This document shows positions 1-6,852 of a DNA stretch of 64,000 bases, in pieces. The notes under the pieces were generated by a model that worked only from the letters and a program-made list of their open reading frames with translations, was not told the origin of the DNA and did no database searches. The translations under genes and the position numbers were made by a program. The stretch lies in the NCBI GenBank assembly GCA_902777275.1, contig CACYTI010000009.1:1-64000 (forward strand), read 5' to 3'. Origin of the DNA: an uncultured Ruminococcus sp. (GTDB taxonomy: Bacteria > Bacillota > Clostridia > Oscillospirales > Acutalibacteraceae). Each line of letters starts with the position of its first letter. Within the stretch, counting starts at the first letter, position 1.

Positions 1-540
1 CGTTTTAATGACGATCCGAGCACCGGAGAAATCGAGAAAAGAATAGAAGCGATAAAGGAGATGTACCCCGACGACAAGGTGATGAACGCGGGCGATTATG
101 TTGATTACTGCGTCGGCGGAGTCGGCGGTATGATGGACGGAGTAACAGGGCTGCTGCTGCCTGTCATCATTCTGATCGATATTTTAGTCGCGGTGCTGAT
201 GGAAAAATCCTTCCTCACCAAGGAGCGCGGCGAGATCGCTATGCTCAAAGCGATCGGCTTCAAAAACCGTTCGATCATCCTTTGGCAGACCTTAAGAATC
301 GCCATTGTCATGATAGCGGCTGTTCTGCTCTCGGTTGCGCTCGCCGACCCCATCGGAAAGCTGACGACTGGCGGCATCTTCCGAATGGTGGGCGCTAAAA
401 ATATTATCTTTGATATGGATATATTAAAAACCTTCGTTATCTATCCGGCGATCGTACTTGCGACTACTGTGTTCAGCGTGTTTTTGACCGCACTTTCGGT
501 TCGCAAGGTCAATTCAAATGAAATCAATTCTGTAGAATAG
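1..540 (+). CDS. ABC transporter permease, FtsX/MacB-like, C-terminal part (partial)
   Basis: The reading frame is open from base 1, so the gene begins upstream of the window; about 179 codons are present. The visible part has three hydrophobic segments (around codons 50-65, 95-115 and 135-155) and a loop reading KERGEIAMLKAIGF, which is the characteristic cytoplasmic loop of FtsX-like permease domains in MacB/LolC-type exporters. It is followed after 10 bp by its ATPase and then by a two-component system, a common arrangement for peptide-antibiotic sensing or efflux modules. The substrate cannot be told from this fragment. The family call is secure; the exporter role is inference from the neighbours. 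Confidence 0.85.
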   Translation, partial: RFNDDPSTGEIEKRIEAIKEMYPDDKVMNAGDYVDYCVGGVGGMMDGVTGLLLPVIILIDILVAVLMEKSFLTKERGEIAMLKAIGFKNRSIILWQTLRIAIVMIAAVLLSVALADPIGKLTTGGIFRMVGAKNIIFDMDILKTFVIYPAIVLATTVFSVFLTALSVRKVNSNEINSVE

Positions 541-550
541 GAGCATCATC

Positions 551-1306
551 ATGGCTAAAATTCTTAAAGTAAAAGACCTTTGTAAAACATATATCACCAA
601 CAAAAGACAAAACAACGTGCTGCGCAACGTCAACTTTTCGGTTGACGAGGGCGAGATGGTCGCCGTGATGGGACCGTCCGGCTCCGGCAAATCCACGCTG
701 CTCTACACCGTTTCGGGAATGGACAGCATGACCGCCGGAACGGTTCTGTTCGGCGGAAGAGATATCTCAGCATTGAAGCCAAACGAGCTTGCTGCACTGC
801 GTCTCGACGAAATGGGCTTTATCTTTCAGCAGATGTATATGCTCAAAAACCTGAGTGTGCTTGACAATATCATTCTCCCTGCGCGGCAGTCAAAAGCAAA
901 CACGCTCTCGGCAAAGGATAAGCTTGAACGCGGCAAGGAGCTGATGCGCAGGCTGGACATCATTGAGATCGCCGACAACGACATCAACGAGGTGTCGGGC
1001 GGTCAGCTGCAAAGGGCGTGTATCTGCCGCAGCATGATCAACAATCCCAAGGTGATTTTCGCCGACGAGCCGACAGGCGCGCTCAACCGTCAAAGCTCCA
1101 ATGAGGTCATGGAAGAGCTGTGCAAAATCAATTCGGACGGCACCACGATAATGCTCGTCACTCACGACGCGAAGGTCGCCGCAAAATGCTCAAGAGTGCT
1201 TTACATTGTTGACGGAAACATTCAGGGAGAGTATAATAATACCGAAAGCGACGAAAGAAAGCGCGAAAGAGCACTCAACAATTGGCTCTTAGAGCAGGGC
1301 TGGTAG
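551..1306 (+). CDS. ABC transporter ATP-binding protein (LolD/MacB type)
   Basis: This 251-residue protein energises the neighbouring FtsX-like permease. It has a Walker A motif (GPSGSGKST, residues ~42-50), a Q-loop (FIFQQMYML), the ABC signature VSGGQLQRA and Walker B VIFADEPTGAL followed by the switch histidine in LVTHD. DEPTGAL and the overall pattern are typical of the MacB/LolD/BceA subfamily. The start follows an AGGAG Shine-Dalgarno site that overlaps the permease stop region, indicating an operon. The C-terminal 25 residues are charged and lack family features. A two-component system lies 80 bp downstream, so export of, or defence against, a cell-envelope-active peptide is plausible but unproven. 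Confidence 0.93.
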   Translation: MAKILKVKDLCKTYITNKRQNNVLRNVNFSVDEGEMVAVMGPSGSGKSTLLYTVSGMDSMTAGTVLFGGRDISALKPNELAALRLDEMGFIFQQMYMLKNLSVLDNIILPARQSKANTLSAKDKLERGKELMRRLDIIEIADNDINEVSGGQLQRACICRSMINNPKVIFADEPTGALNRQSSNEVMEELCKINSDGTTIMLVTHDAKVAAKCSRVLYIVDGNIQGEYNNTESDERKRERALNNWLLEQGW

Positions 1307-1388
1307 CCACGTGACTCTGCATCCGGTTCGCGGACTATAAGTCGGCTAAACAGATAACAGCGCGTTTACGCGAGAAAAGGAAGCAATT

Positions 1389-2054
1389 ATGATTGACATT
1401 CTTGTTGTTGAAGATAATATCGAAATGGCAACGCTGCTTTGTGATTTTCTGGAGGCAGACGGTTACACTGTTAAGCATTGCGCTGACGGCGAAAGCGCCT
1501 TGACTGCCTTTCAATCGGAGGGCGCAAGGCTTGTCATTCTCGATATCTTGCTGCCGGGGCTTGACGGCTTTGCGGTTTGCCGCAAGATCCGCGAGAACGC
1601 CAACACTCCGATCATCATTGTCAGCGCGAAGGTCGAAAAGGACGACAAGCTAAACGGTCTTATTTTAGGCGCAGACGATTACATAGAAAAGCCATACGAC
1701 ATCGACATTCTGCTTGCCAAAATCAAGGGCATCTTCACGCGGCGATATCAGACCGATGTGCTGTCCGACGGCTTTTTGAAAATCGACAAAACAAAGCGGA
1801 TCGCGTACAAGGGCACCGACCCTCTCGACCTGACGCAAAAGGAATTTGACCTGCTTTTGCTTTTGGCTGAAAACAGCGGCAAAACGCTCAATAAGGATTA
1901 TCTGTTCAATCAAATTTGGGGCTTTGACAGCTTTTCCGAGCCGCAAACGCTGACGGTCCACATCAAATGGCTGCGGCAGAAAATTGAAGCCAATCCAAAA
2001 AAGCCCGACCACATTGTGACGGTCTGGGGCGTCGGCTATCGCTACGAGAGGTAA
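1389..2054 (+). CDS. OmpR-family response regulator
   Basis: A 221-residue two-domain regulator. The receiver domain shows the acidic pocket E8/D9, phosphoacceptor D52 (VILDILLPG), the conserved Ser at ~79 and Lys101 (YIEKPYD). Residues ~125-221 form a winged-helix DNA-binding domain ending in the usual WGVGYRYE motif of OmpR/PhoB proteins. The start has a clear AAGGAAG site. The gene is followed after only 3 bp by its histidine kinase, and lies downstream of an ABC exporter, so it probably controls that exporter in response to envelope stress or a peptide; this target is inference. Confidence 0.95.
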   Translation: MIDILVVEDNIEMATLLCDFLEADGYTVKHCADGESALTAFQSEGARLVILDILLPGLDGFAVCRKIRENANTPIIIVSAKVEKDDKLNGLILGADDYIEKPYDIDILLAKIKGIFTRRYQTDVLSDGFLKIDKTKRIAYKGTDPLDLTQKEFDLLLLLAENSGKTLNKDYLFNQIWGFDSFSEPQTLTVHIKWLRQKIEANPKKPDHIVTVWGVGYRYER

Positions 2055-2057
2055 ACC

Positions 2058-3278
2058 ATGAAAAGCTATATCAAACTGACGATCGCGGTCATCGCGATCC
2101 TTGCACTGATTTTTACGGGCGCGAATCTCATACTGCATAACGAAAACAAGGGCGACTCAGGTCGCCCTTATCGCGTTGAAGCGGAAAGGATCTCCGCGAA
2201 AATCGAACGCGGAGAGGATTACTCTATCGACGATTACAGTTATATCACAAATGTTGAAATACAGGAGAACGGCTTTCATGGCGGCGAAAGCGATTATCTC
2301 ATAAAAGAAATCAACGGCAAGCTCTACCGCTTTGATTATTTCTATAATACCGACAAAAGCGCGGCGATCACGTCCTTTAATATCTGCTTTGGCGTGACGG
2401 CGGCATTTGTCCTGCTTCTGCTGCTGATTCTTTTTATAAAAATCATCCGCCCGTTTGAGAAAATCAGATTCTACCCCACCGAGCTTGCAAAGGGAAATCT
2501 GACCGCGCCGCTGAAGGAGAGCAAAGATAAATACTTCGGAAAATTTCTCTGGGGACTTGACCTGCTGCGCGAAAGGCTGGAGAGTCAAAAATCCGCCGAG
2601 CTTGCCCTGCAAAAGGAGAACAAAACGATGGTGCTCTCGCTCTCTCACGACATTAAAACGCCGCTCGGAGTGATCGAACTGTACGCGAAGGCGCTCGAAA
2701 AGGGCTTGTACAAGGACGAGCAAAAGAAGCTTGAGGTCGCTCGGAACATCAACGGCAAGTGCGAGGAAATCAGAGGCTACGTGGACGGCATTGTCAAAGC
2801 GTCAAGCGGGGACTTCCTGAATTTGGAAGTAAATAACGGCGAATTCTATCTGTCGGCACTGATTGAGAATATCAAAGCGTTTTATACCGACAAGCTCAGC
2901 CTGCTGAAAATTGATTTTGTGATTGACAGCTTTTCCGACTGCCTTATCTCGGGTGACTTGGAGAGAAGTATTGAAGTGCTGCAAAACATCATCGAGAACG
3001 CCGTAAAATACGGCGACGGCAAAAGCATTTCGATTTTATTTGAAAAAGAGGACGGATGTCAGCTTGTCCGGATCCGCAACAGCGGCTGCGCCCTCAGCGA
3101 AAACGAGTTGCCGCACATCTTCGACAGCTTCTGGCGAGGCTCCAATACAGGCAGCAACAGCGGCAGCGGTCTGGGACTGTACATCTGCCGCGCCCTGATG
3201 CGCAAAATGAACGGTGATATTTTTGCGGAAATCAAAAACAACGATATGGTCGTAACGGCAGTTTTCGCGTTTGCCTAA
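2058..3278 (+). CDS. Sensor histidine kinase (HisKA-HATPase)
   Basis: The 406-residue protein has two membrane segments (~5-25 and ~108-130) flanking a short extracytoplasmic loop of about 80 residues, then a linker, a HisKA dimerisation domain with phospho-accepting His197 in LSLSHDIKTPL, and an HATPase domain with an N-box (IIENAVKYGD) and G-box (GSGLGLYICR). It starts 3 bp after the response regulator stop and the two are clearly co-transcribed. The short sensor loop resembles kinases tied to ABC exporters, but the ligand is unknown. Confidence 0.94.
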   Translation: MKSYIKLTIAVIAILALIFTGANLILHNENKGDSGRPYRVEAERISAKIERGEDYSIDDYSYITNVEIQENGFHGGESDYLIKEINGKLYRFDYFYNTDKSAAITSFNICFGVTAAFVLLLLLILFIKIIRPFEKIRFYPTELAKGNLTAPLKESKDKYFGKFLWGLDLLRERLESQKSAELALQKENKTMVLSLSHDIKTPLGVIELYAKALEKGLYKDEQKKLEVARNINGKCEEIRGYVDGIVKASSGDFLNLEVNNGEFYLSALIENIKAFYTDKLSLLKIDFVIDSFSDCLISGDLERSIEVLQNIIENAVKYGDGKSISILFEKEDGCQLVRIRNSGCALSENELPHIFDSFWRGSNTGSNSGSGLGLYICRALMRKMNGDIFAEIKNNDMVVTAVFAFA

Positions 3279-3408
3279 GATCGCACCGCACCTTTCATCC
3301 GCCCTGCCACGTCATTCCGAAGCAGATCGGTTTTCGCTTAGATTTCTCCTTTGGTATCGACGACATAAAGAGCTTCGCCCGCGCTGAGCTTGACAAAGCT
3401 GCGGTTTA

Positions 3409-3618
3409 TCAAAAATAGAAGATCTCCTCAAACTTCTTGTCCAGCGCGATGCAGAGAATCAACGCTAACTTTGCCGTGGGGTTGAACTGCCCTGTCTCGA
3501 TTGAGCTGATCGTGTTGCGCGAAACGCCCACTATTTTTGCCAGCTCCGCCTGAGATAGCTTTTTCTCCTTGCGGATCGCGGCAAGGTTGTTTTTCAGCAC
3601 CAGACCGTTTTCTGTCAT
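3409..3618 (-). CDS. XRE-family HTH transcriptional regulator (YozG/Cro-like)
   Basis: A 69-residue protein that is nearly all helix-turn-helix: KNNLAAIRKEKKLSQAELAKIVGVSRNTISSIE and a short tail ending DKKFEEIFYF, typical of small Cro/CI-like regulators of the YozG type. The ATG at 3618 overlaps the TGA of the upstream membrane-protein gene as ATGA, giving translational coupling, so I prefer this start over one 14 codons upstream. This class usually sits with a small membrane protein, as here. It probably binds the palindromic boxes in the promoter of its own operon; that is inference. Confidence 0.9.
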   Translation of the reverse strand: MTENGLVLKNNLAAIRKEKKLSQAELAKIVGVSRNTISSIETGQFNPTAKLALILCIALDKKFEEIFYF

Positions 3619-3944
3619 GACAACACCCCGCAAAGCTGCATGATCCACAGCACTGTCCACACAACCGCACCGATTCCGTAGGCGATCGCGACAAAAAGCT
3701 CATGCTTCTTTCCGCGAATACGGAACTTTGTAAAGAAGGCGACAAACGCCATTACAAACATTGCCATATTGCAGCCAAAGCTGATGCGGTGAAGGACGAT
3801 CCCCTCGACAATATCAACGGCGACAATCAGACAAATGCCGATGAGATACGCAAAATACGCGCCTTTTCTCTGCGCGTCGAGGTCAGCGACGTCCTTTCCC
3901 CTGTTTTCGTTTTGCGCCATCTTTAAAATTTCTTCCTTATTCAT
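3615..3944 (-). CDS. Small membrane protein, DUF6442-like, partner of HTH regulator
   Basis: A 109-residue protein with a charged N-terminus (~25 residues) and three to four hydrophobic segments at ~28-45, 53-70, 80-105. Membrane proteins of this size and layout commonly precede XRE-type regulators in clostridial genomes and I recognise it as DUF6442-like; no biochemical role is known to me. It has a good Shine-Dalgarno site (AAGGAG) and a canonical promoter 40 bp upstream. The stop overlaps the regulator start. Confidence 0.8.
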   Translation of the reverse strand: MNKEEILKMAQNENRGKDVADLDAQRKGAYFAYLIGICLIVAVDIVEGIVLHRISFGCNMAMFVMAFVAFFTKFRIRGKKHELFVAIAYGIGAVVWTVLWIMQLCGVLS

Positions 3945-3970
3945 AACAACAACTCCTTTGGTTTATCTGC

Positions 3971-4038
3971 CAAGTTTTATTGTCATAATTATATCACCGC
4001 CAAGTTTACTTGTCAAGTCTTTTTGCAAAGTTTTCTTG
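3971..4038. promoter_or_regulatory. Three related operator-like boxes around the HTH operon promoter
   Basis: Three 12-bp boxes lie at 3971-3982 (CAAGTTTTATTG), 4001-4012 (CAAGTTTACTTG) and 4027-4038 (AAAGTTTTCTTG). The middle one is a perfect inverted repeat CAAGT-TT-ACTTG and covers the -35/spacer; the first is near the transcription start. They fit autorepression by the XRE protein, an inference from position and symmetry. Confidence 0.6.
3988..4016 (-). promoter_or_regulatory. Promoter of membrane protein-HTH operon
   Basis: On the minus strand a -35 TTGACA (4016-4011) and a -10 TATAAT (3993-3988) are separated by exactly 17 bp, a consensus housekeeping promoter about 45 bp upstream of the start at 3944. 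Confidence 0.85.
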
Positions 4039-4039
4039 A

Positions 4040-4079
4040 CATTTTCTTGCGTAAAAAGCTATGATCATCTCTTGAAACC
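4040..4079 (+). repeat. Copy of the dinB promoter/start region
   Basis: These 40 bp match 5569-5608, which holds the -10 and start of the dinB fragment, at 34 of 40 positions. Here the start codon ATG has become CTTG-like and the coding sequence is missing. A TTGACA at 4036-4041 and TATGAT at 4060-4065 with an 18-bp spacer could still act as a forward promoter. The region between here and the acylphosphatase gene at 4310 shows no other supportable gene. Confidence 0.6.
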
Positions 4080-4309
4080 AAATCAAAAAGCTGTTATAAA
4101 ATAAATACTCCAAAGCAGAGAAAGGTCTTAACGGATATGCGAAAGGCAGATCCGCAGAGGAAATCATTAATGAGATGATTTCACTCCTTGGCGTGTAAAA
4201 TGGCGCTGTGAAGAAATAAAAAATACTATTCGGACAGTAAAACCTTGACCCGCAATCAAATTCGAGGTATGATGAATCCGGAGATACAAGCGGAAAGGAA
4301 GCGAATGAA

Positions 4310-4597
4310 ATGCTGTTTTTAAGAAAAAAGTTGCGGAAACGTTTCCGCTTTTACGGAGAAGTACAGGCGGTCGGTTTTCGCTTCACAGCAGCAGCCGCCG
4401 CGGAACAATACGGCGCGACCGGCAGGGTGAAAAACGAAGCGGACGGATCCGTTTCAATGGAATTGCAGGGTACCGAAAAGCAAATTTGCCGCGTCCTCAA
4501 TGCTCTCAAAATCAACGATCACATCCGGATCGAACGCACGGAAACGGAATCGCTTGCGGTGATTCGGAAAGAACGAGGATTTGAAATAAAATTGTAA
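4310..4597 (+). CDS. acyP: Acylphosphatase
   Basis: A 95-residue protein that matches the small acylphosphatase fold, which hydrolyses carboxyl-phosphate bonds. The signature GEVQAVGFRF (residues ~17-26) holds the phosphate-binding loop and catalytic Arg; the catalytic Asn lies in GRVKNEADGSV, and the C-terminal strand motif FEIKL is present. Usual proteins read GxVQGVGFR, so Ala in place of Gly at one position is a small deviation. Shine-Dalgarno AAGGAAG precedes the ATG. It is monocistronic with a hairpin immediately downstream, and the ancestral role in this locus is unclear. Confidence 0.93.
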   Translation: MLFLRKKLRKRFRFYGEVQAVGFRFTAAAAAEQYGATGRVKNEADGSVSMELQGTEKQICRVLNALKINDHIRIERTETESLAVIRKERGFEIKL

Positions 4598-4617
4598 AGG
4601 GAACCTCTAAAAGCAAC

Positions 4618-4655
4618 AGCCCGACGGTCTCACTGAGAGTGACTGTCGGGCTTTA
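4618..4655 (+). terminator. Hairpin downstream of acylphosphatase
   Basis: AGCCCGAC (4618-4625) pairs with GTCGGGCT (4645-4652), with additional pairing of GTCTCACT-like bases in the stem, followed by a short T-rich run. It starts about 20 bp after the stop codon. Confidence 0.65.
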
Positions 4656-4781
4656 GTATATTTGCGTTGTATTTACTCTTTTCTCCGTCATACTCGTAAA
4701 ATTCTTCTCTTAAAGAAATATGGTGCTGTCGGTTCCCTTCATTCTATTCACCTAAACTTCCAAATAAATCAAAATCACTAT

Positions 4782-5258
4782 TTATTCTATCGGCAATTCC
4801 ATTTCGTTTTTCATAGCAACAAAACCATATTTTTCATATAGTTTTCTTCCCATATCCGTTGCTTCAAGACTGATTGCCGTTACTCCGTGTTCCTTTGCGT
4901 CACAAACAAGCAAATCAAGCGTTTTTGTTGCTATACCTTTTCTGCGGTAATCGGGTTTAGTGTACATATTCATTATATATGCTTTTTTGCCGGACGGATT
5001 ATGAAACGTCGGCATTACGGTGTAATAGCTTATGCCGCCTGCTCCGATGAACGAATTGCCGTCAAAAACCAAATATGCCGTATGACAACCGTTTTGCAAA
5101 GCGCTTTTATAATAAAGATACGATCCGCTTTCCACCTTTGACATTTCTACATCACCGTCAAGACCATTCGCCGCTCTTAATACTTCTATTCGTGTCTTTA
5201 CCAATAAGTCCAAATCATTTATTGAAGCTTTTCTGTATTCAAATTCCGTTTTAGCCAC
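4782..5258 (-). CDS. GNAT-family N-acetyltransferase
   Basis: A 158-residue single-domain GNAT protein. Acetyl-CoA-binding motif A is visible as YTKPDYRRKGIATKTL (pyrophosphate loop RRKGIA, residues ~109-114), and motif B as ATDMGRKLYEKYGF near the C-terminus. The N-terminal residues YRKASINDLDLL are typical of the family. The acceptor substrate cannot be told. The gene stands alone on the minus strand; an AT-rich stretch upstream at 5280-5300 contains TATAAT-like words. Confidence 0.9.
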   Translation of the reverse strand: MAKTEFEYRKASINDLDLLVKTRIEVLRAANGLDGDVEMSKVESGSYLYYKSALQNGCHTAYLVFDGNSFIGAGGISYYTVMPTFHNPSGKKAYIMNMYTKPDYRRKGIATKTLDLLVCDAKEHGVTAISLEATDMGRKLYEKYGFVAMKNEMELPIE

Positions 5259-5568
5259 CCCCGATCACCTGATCTTTGCTCTATAATACTATAATAATGA
5301 TAGCAGAAAAACAACCTCTTGTCCGCAAATCTCCGCCAAAAAATGCCGAACAGTCTTTTAAATCCACTCGGCAAATCAAAAATTTCATCTCAGCGAACAC
5401 TTTACCGCATCGTCGTTTTCGCTGAAGCCAATGACGATCGCTGTCACAATGCCCTTTCCTCTGACTCCGGTTCCGAGCAGGGCTTTGTTATAGAACATCG
5501 CGCCGCGGCAGACTTTCCGTTGTCCGCAACAACCATAAATGTGACCGATCCGTGTTGTTTTCTGCCTG
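5259..5568. other. Gap without a supportable gene
   Basis: No intact gene is visible between the acetyltransferase start and the dinB fragment. A minus-strand frame across 5385-5560 reads like a short coding remnant but matches nothing I recognise and has no convincing start. Confidence 0.4.
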
Positions 5569-5600
5569 CATTTTCTTTCGCAAAAAGCTATAATCATCTT

Positions 5601-5705
5601 ATGAAACGGTTAATTTTTCACATTGACGTCAACAGCGCGTTCCTCTCATGGGAATCGACCCGCTGCGTCAAAAACGGCAAAGCGGAATTGCGTCTGATTC
5701 CGTCC
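5601..5705 (+). pseudogene. dinB: dinB (DNA polymerase IV) 5' fragment
   Basis: The ATG at 5601 opens a frame whose first 35 codons read as the N-terminus of a clostridial Y-family polymerase: MKRLIFHIDVNSAFLSWES with the metal-binding Asp of the FHIDVN motif, ending LRLIPS. In full-length relatives the palm domain continues for some 370 more residues; here homology stops at 5705 and the sequence runs straight into the 3' end of an Rpn-type transposase unit lying in the opposite direction. A -10-like TATAAT at 5589-5594 remains. The gene is therefore a truncated remnant. Confidence 0.8.
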
Positions 5706-5763
5706 GGTAAATGCAACAGGGCTGTTGCAATAAGCGCAGCCCTGTATCTGTTTGATAATTTAT
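5706..5763 (-). repeat. Rpn-type 3' terminator module (copy 1)
   Basis: About 55 bp that recur at 12281-12335. The core stem ACAGGGCTG (5716-5724) pairs with CAGCCCTGT (5737-5745). In this copy the T-run that should follow on the minus strand is missing because the dinB fragment abuts it, so termination may be impaired. Confidence 0.7.
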
Positions 5764-6635
5764 TAACTGTTTTGCGCGGCAAGCCGTTGGATTTCCTCGG
5801 CAGATAAAGATGTTCTTTTTACCGCTTCGGAAACAGGAAGCAGCCCGTCACGAACCAAAGAAATGATAGTATCCAAGATTCCTTCCTGACGTCCTTCCTG
5901 ACGTCCTTCCTGACGCCCTTTCTGACGACCTTGCTTTTCTCTGGCGTTGCCGTATTCTTCTATTTCTTTACACATAAGCGTTCTCCCTTCTTCTGTTTCT
6001 TTGAATTGCCGCGTAACCTCCGCCATAGGCTGACAGAGCATTTCTTTTGAGGATTTACATGAAAAATCGTGGATCAGTTTTTCCAGTGGCGTATCTGTTC
6101 CGATATACGCTCCGTTGACATATATGATATGTGAACCGTCATTAAACGGTACCTTTGTTCCTACAATTGTCCGTTCGATGATATACGCCGCCTGATCCCC
6201 TTTCAGCACGTCATTTTCTGTAATAAAAATCACATAGTTATCAAGCAGCTCCTTGAACTTCTGTTTCTTTTTCAGCGTTCTGGTATCTATCGCCGCCGAA
6301 TGGTATCTTGCTCTTTGTGCACAGGCGTCTGTATCCGCCCTATCCTGATAATACGCCTTGAGGATGTCAAAGGTTGTGTAGTCCTCTCTTGCCGCTTCTG
6401 TGATCTCGTGCAGCCATGCAAGACCTGCCTTTGACACTTCGAGGTCATACTTGACCCACTCGACGGGATCCTTGTAGACGGGTCCTTCCTTCTTTGCTTC
6501 GAGCTTGACGTCAACGCCGAGGTCGAGCAGTCTGTCGGTGCATTTTTCAACCCACTCGCGCTCTTCCGTTGCGTGCTCCGCGTACTTCTCAGCGAGCTTG
6601 CTGAATCCCTGTGCCGCGAAAATCCTCGACTGAAA
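5763..6635 (-). pseudogene. Chimeric remnant: ferritin-like fragment fused to Rpn/PD-(D/E)XK transposase fragment
   Basis: A single open frame joins two unrelated fragments. Codons from 6635 to about 6342 read as the middle of a ferritin-like diiron protein (AEKYAEHATEEREWVEKC, later AAREDYTTFDILKAYYQD) but its N-terminal helix and any start are absent. From about 6341 the frame continues as the C-terminal two thirds of an Rpn family recombination-promoting nuclease/transposase (RARYHSAAIDTRTLKK, YVIFITENDVL, DGSHIIYVNGAYIG), missing the first part with the nuclease D...ExQ active site. Near its end a 12-bp tandem unit encodes repeated GRQE residues (5879-5930), typical of Rpn proteins. Neither half should be functional. 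A GTG at 6437 could allow translation of 224 residues, but I see no evidence of use. The ferritin half lies directly beside the iron-uptake genes, which may be its original context. Confidence 0.75.
5879..5930 (-). repeat. 12-bp tandem repeat in Rpn fragment
   Basis: About four copies of a 12-bp unit (CTTCCTGACGTC and variants) encode the repeating GRQE peptide near the C-terminus of the Rpn fragment. Such in-frame repeats are usual in this family and vary in copy number. Confidence 0.8.
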
Positions 6636-6663
6636 TTATATCAAAACAATTCCGTTTTGTCTA

Positions 6664-6840
6664 TCAAGGTTTATGACATGAGCCGGACATCGGGCAGGAG
6701 CCGCAGCTTCCGCAGTTGCAGACCATTGACTTGCCCTTGCGTTTCTTTCTGACCATACTGATGATGATCGCGGCAACAATGCCGATCAGCACGGCGCAGA
6801 TTATAATTGTCCATATATTACTTATGATCCATTGAAGCAT
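6664..6840 (-). CDS. FeoB-associated Cys-rich membrane protein
   Basis: A 58-codon gene just after feoB. The product has one membrane segment (residues ~5-29, IISNIWTIIICAVLIGIVA), a basic stretch RKKRKGK and a C-terminal cysteine cluster CNCGSCGSCPMSGSC. This is the hallmark of the FeoB-associated Cys-rich family (Pfam FeoB_associated), thought to assist ferrous iron uptake, possibly as a periplasm-side or cytosolic metal-binding module like FeoC. Its Shine-Dalgarno GGAG overlaps the feoB stop region, so it is the last gene of the feo operon. Confidence 0.92.
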   Translation of the reverse strand: MLQWIISNIWTIIICAVLIGIVAAIIISMVRKKRKGKSMVCNCGSCGSCPMSGSCHKP

Positions 6841-6852
6841 AAGCTCATCTCC

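Noticed and set aside
4036..4065. Forward promoter TTGACA/TATGAT as the acylphosphatase promoter
   Set aside because: It lies ~245 bp upstream and is part of a relic dinB start region; it could still work, but I would not assign it.
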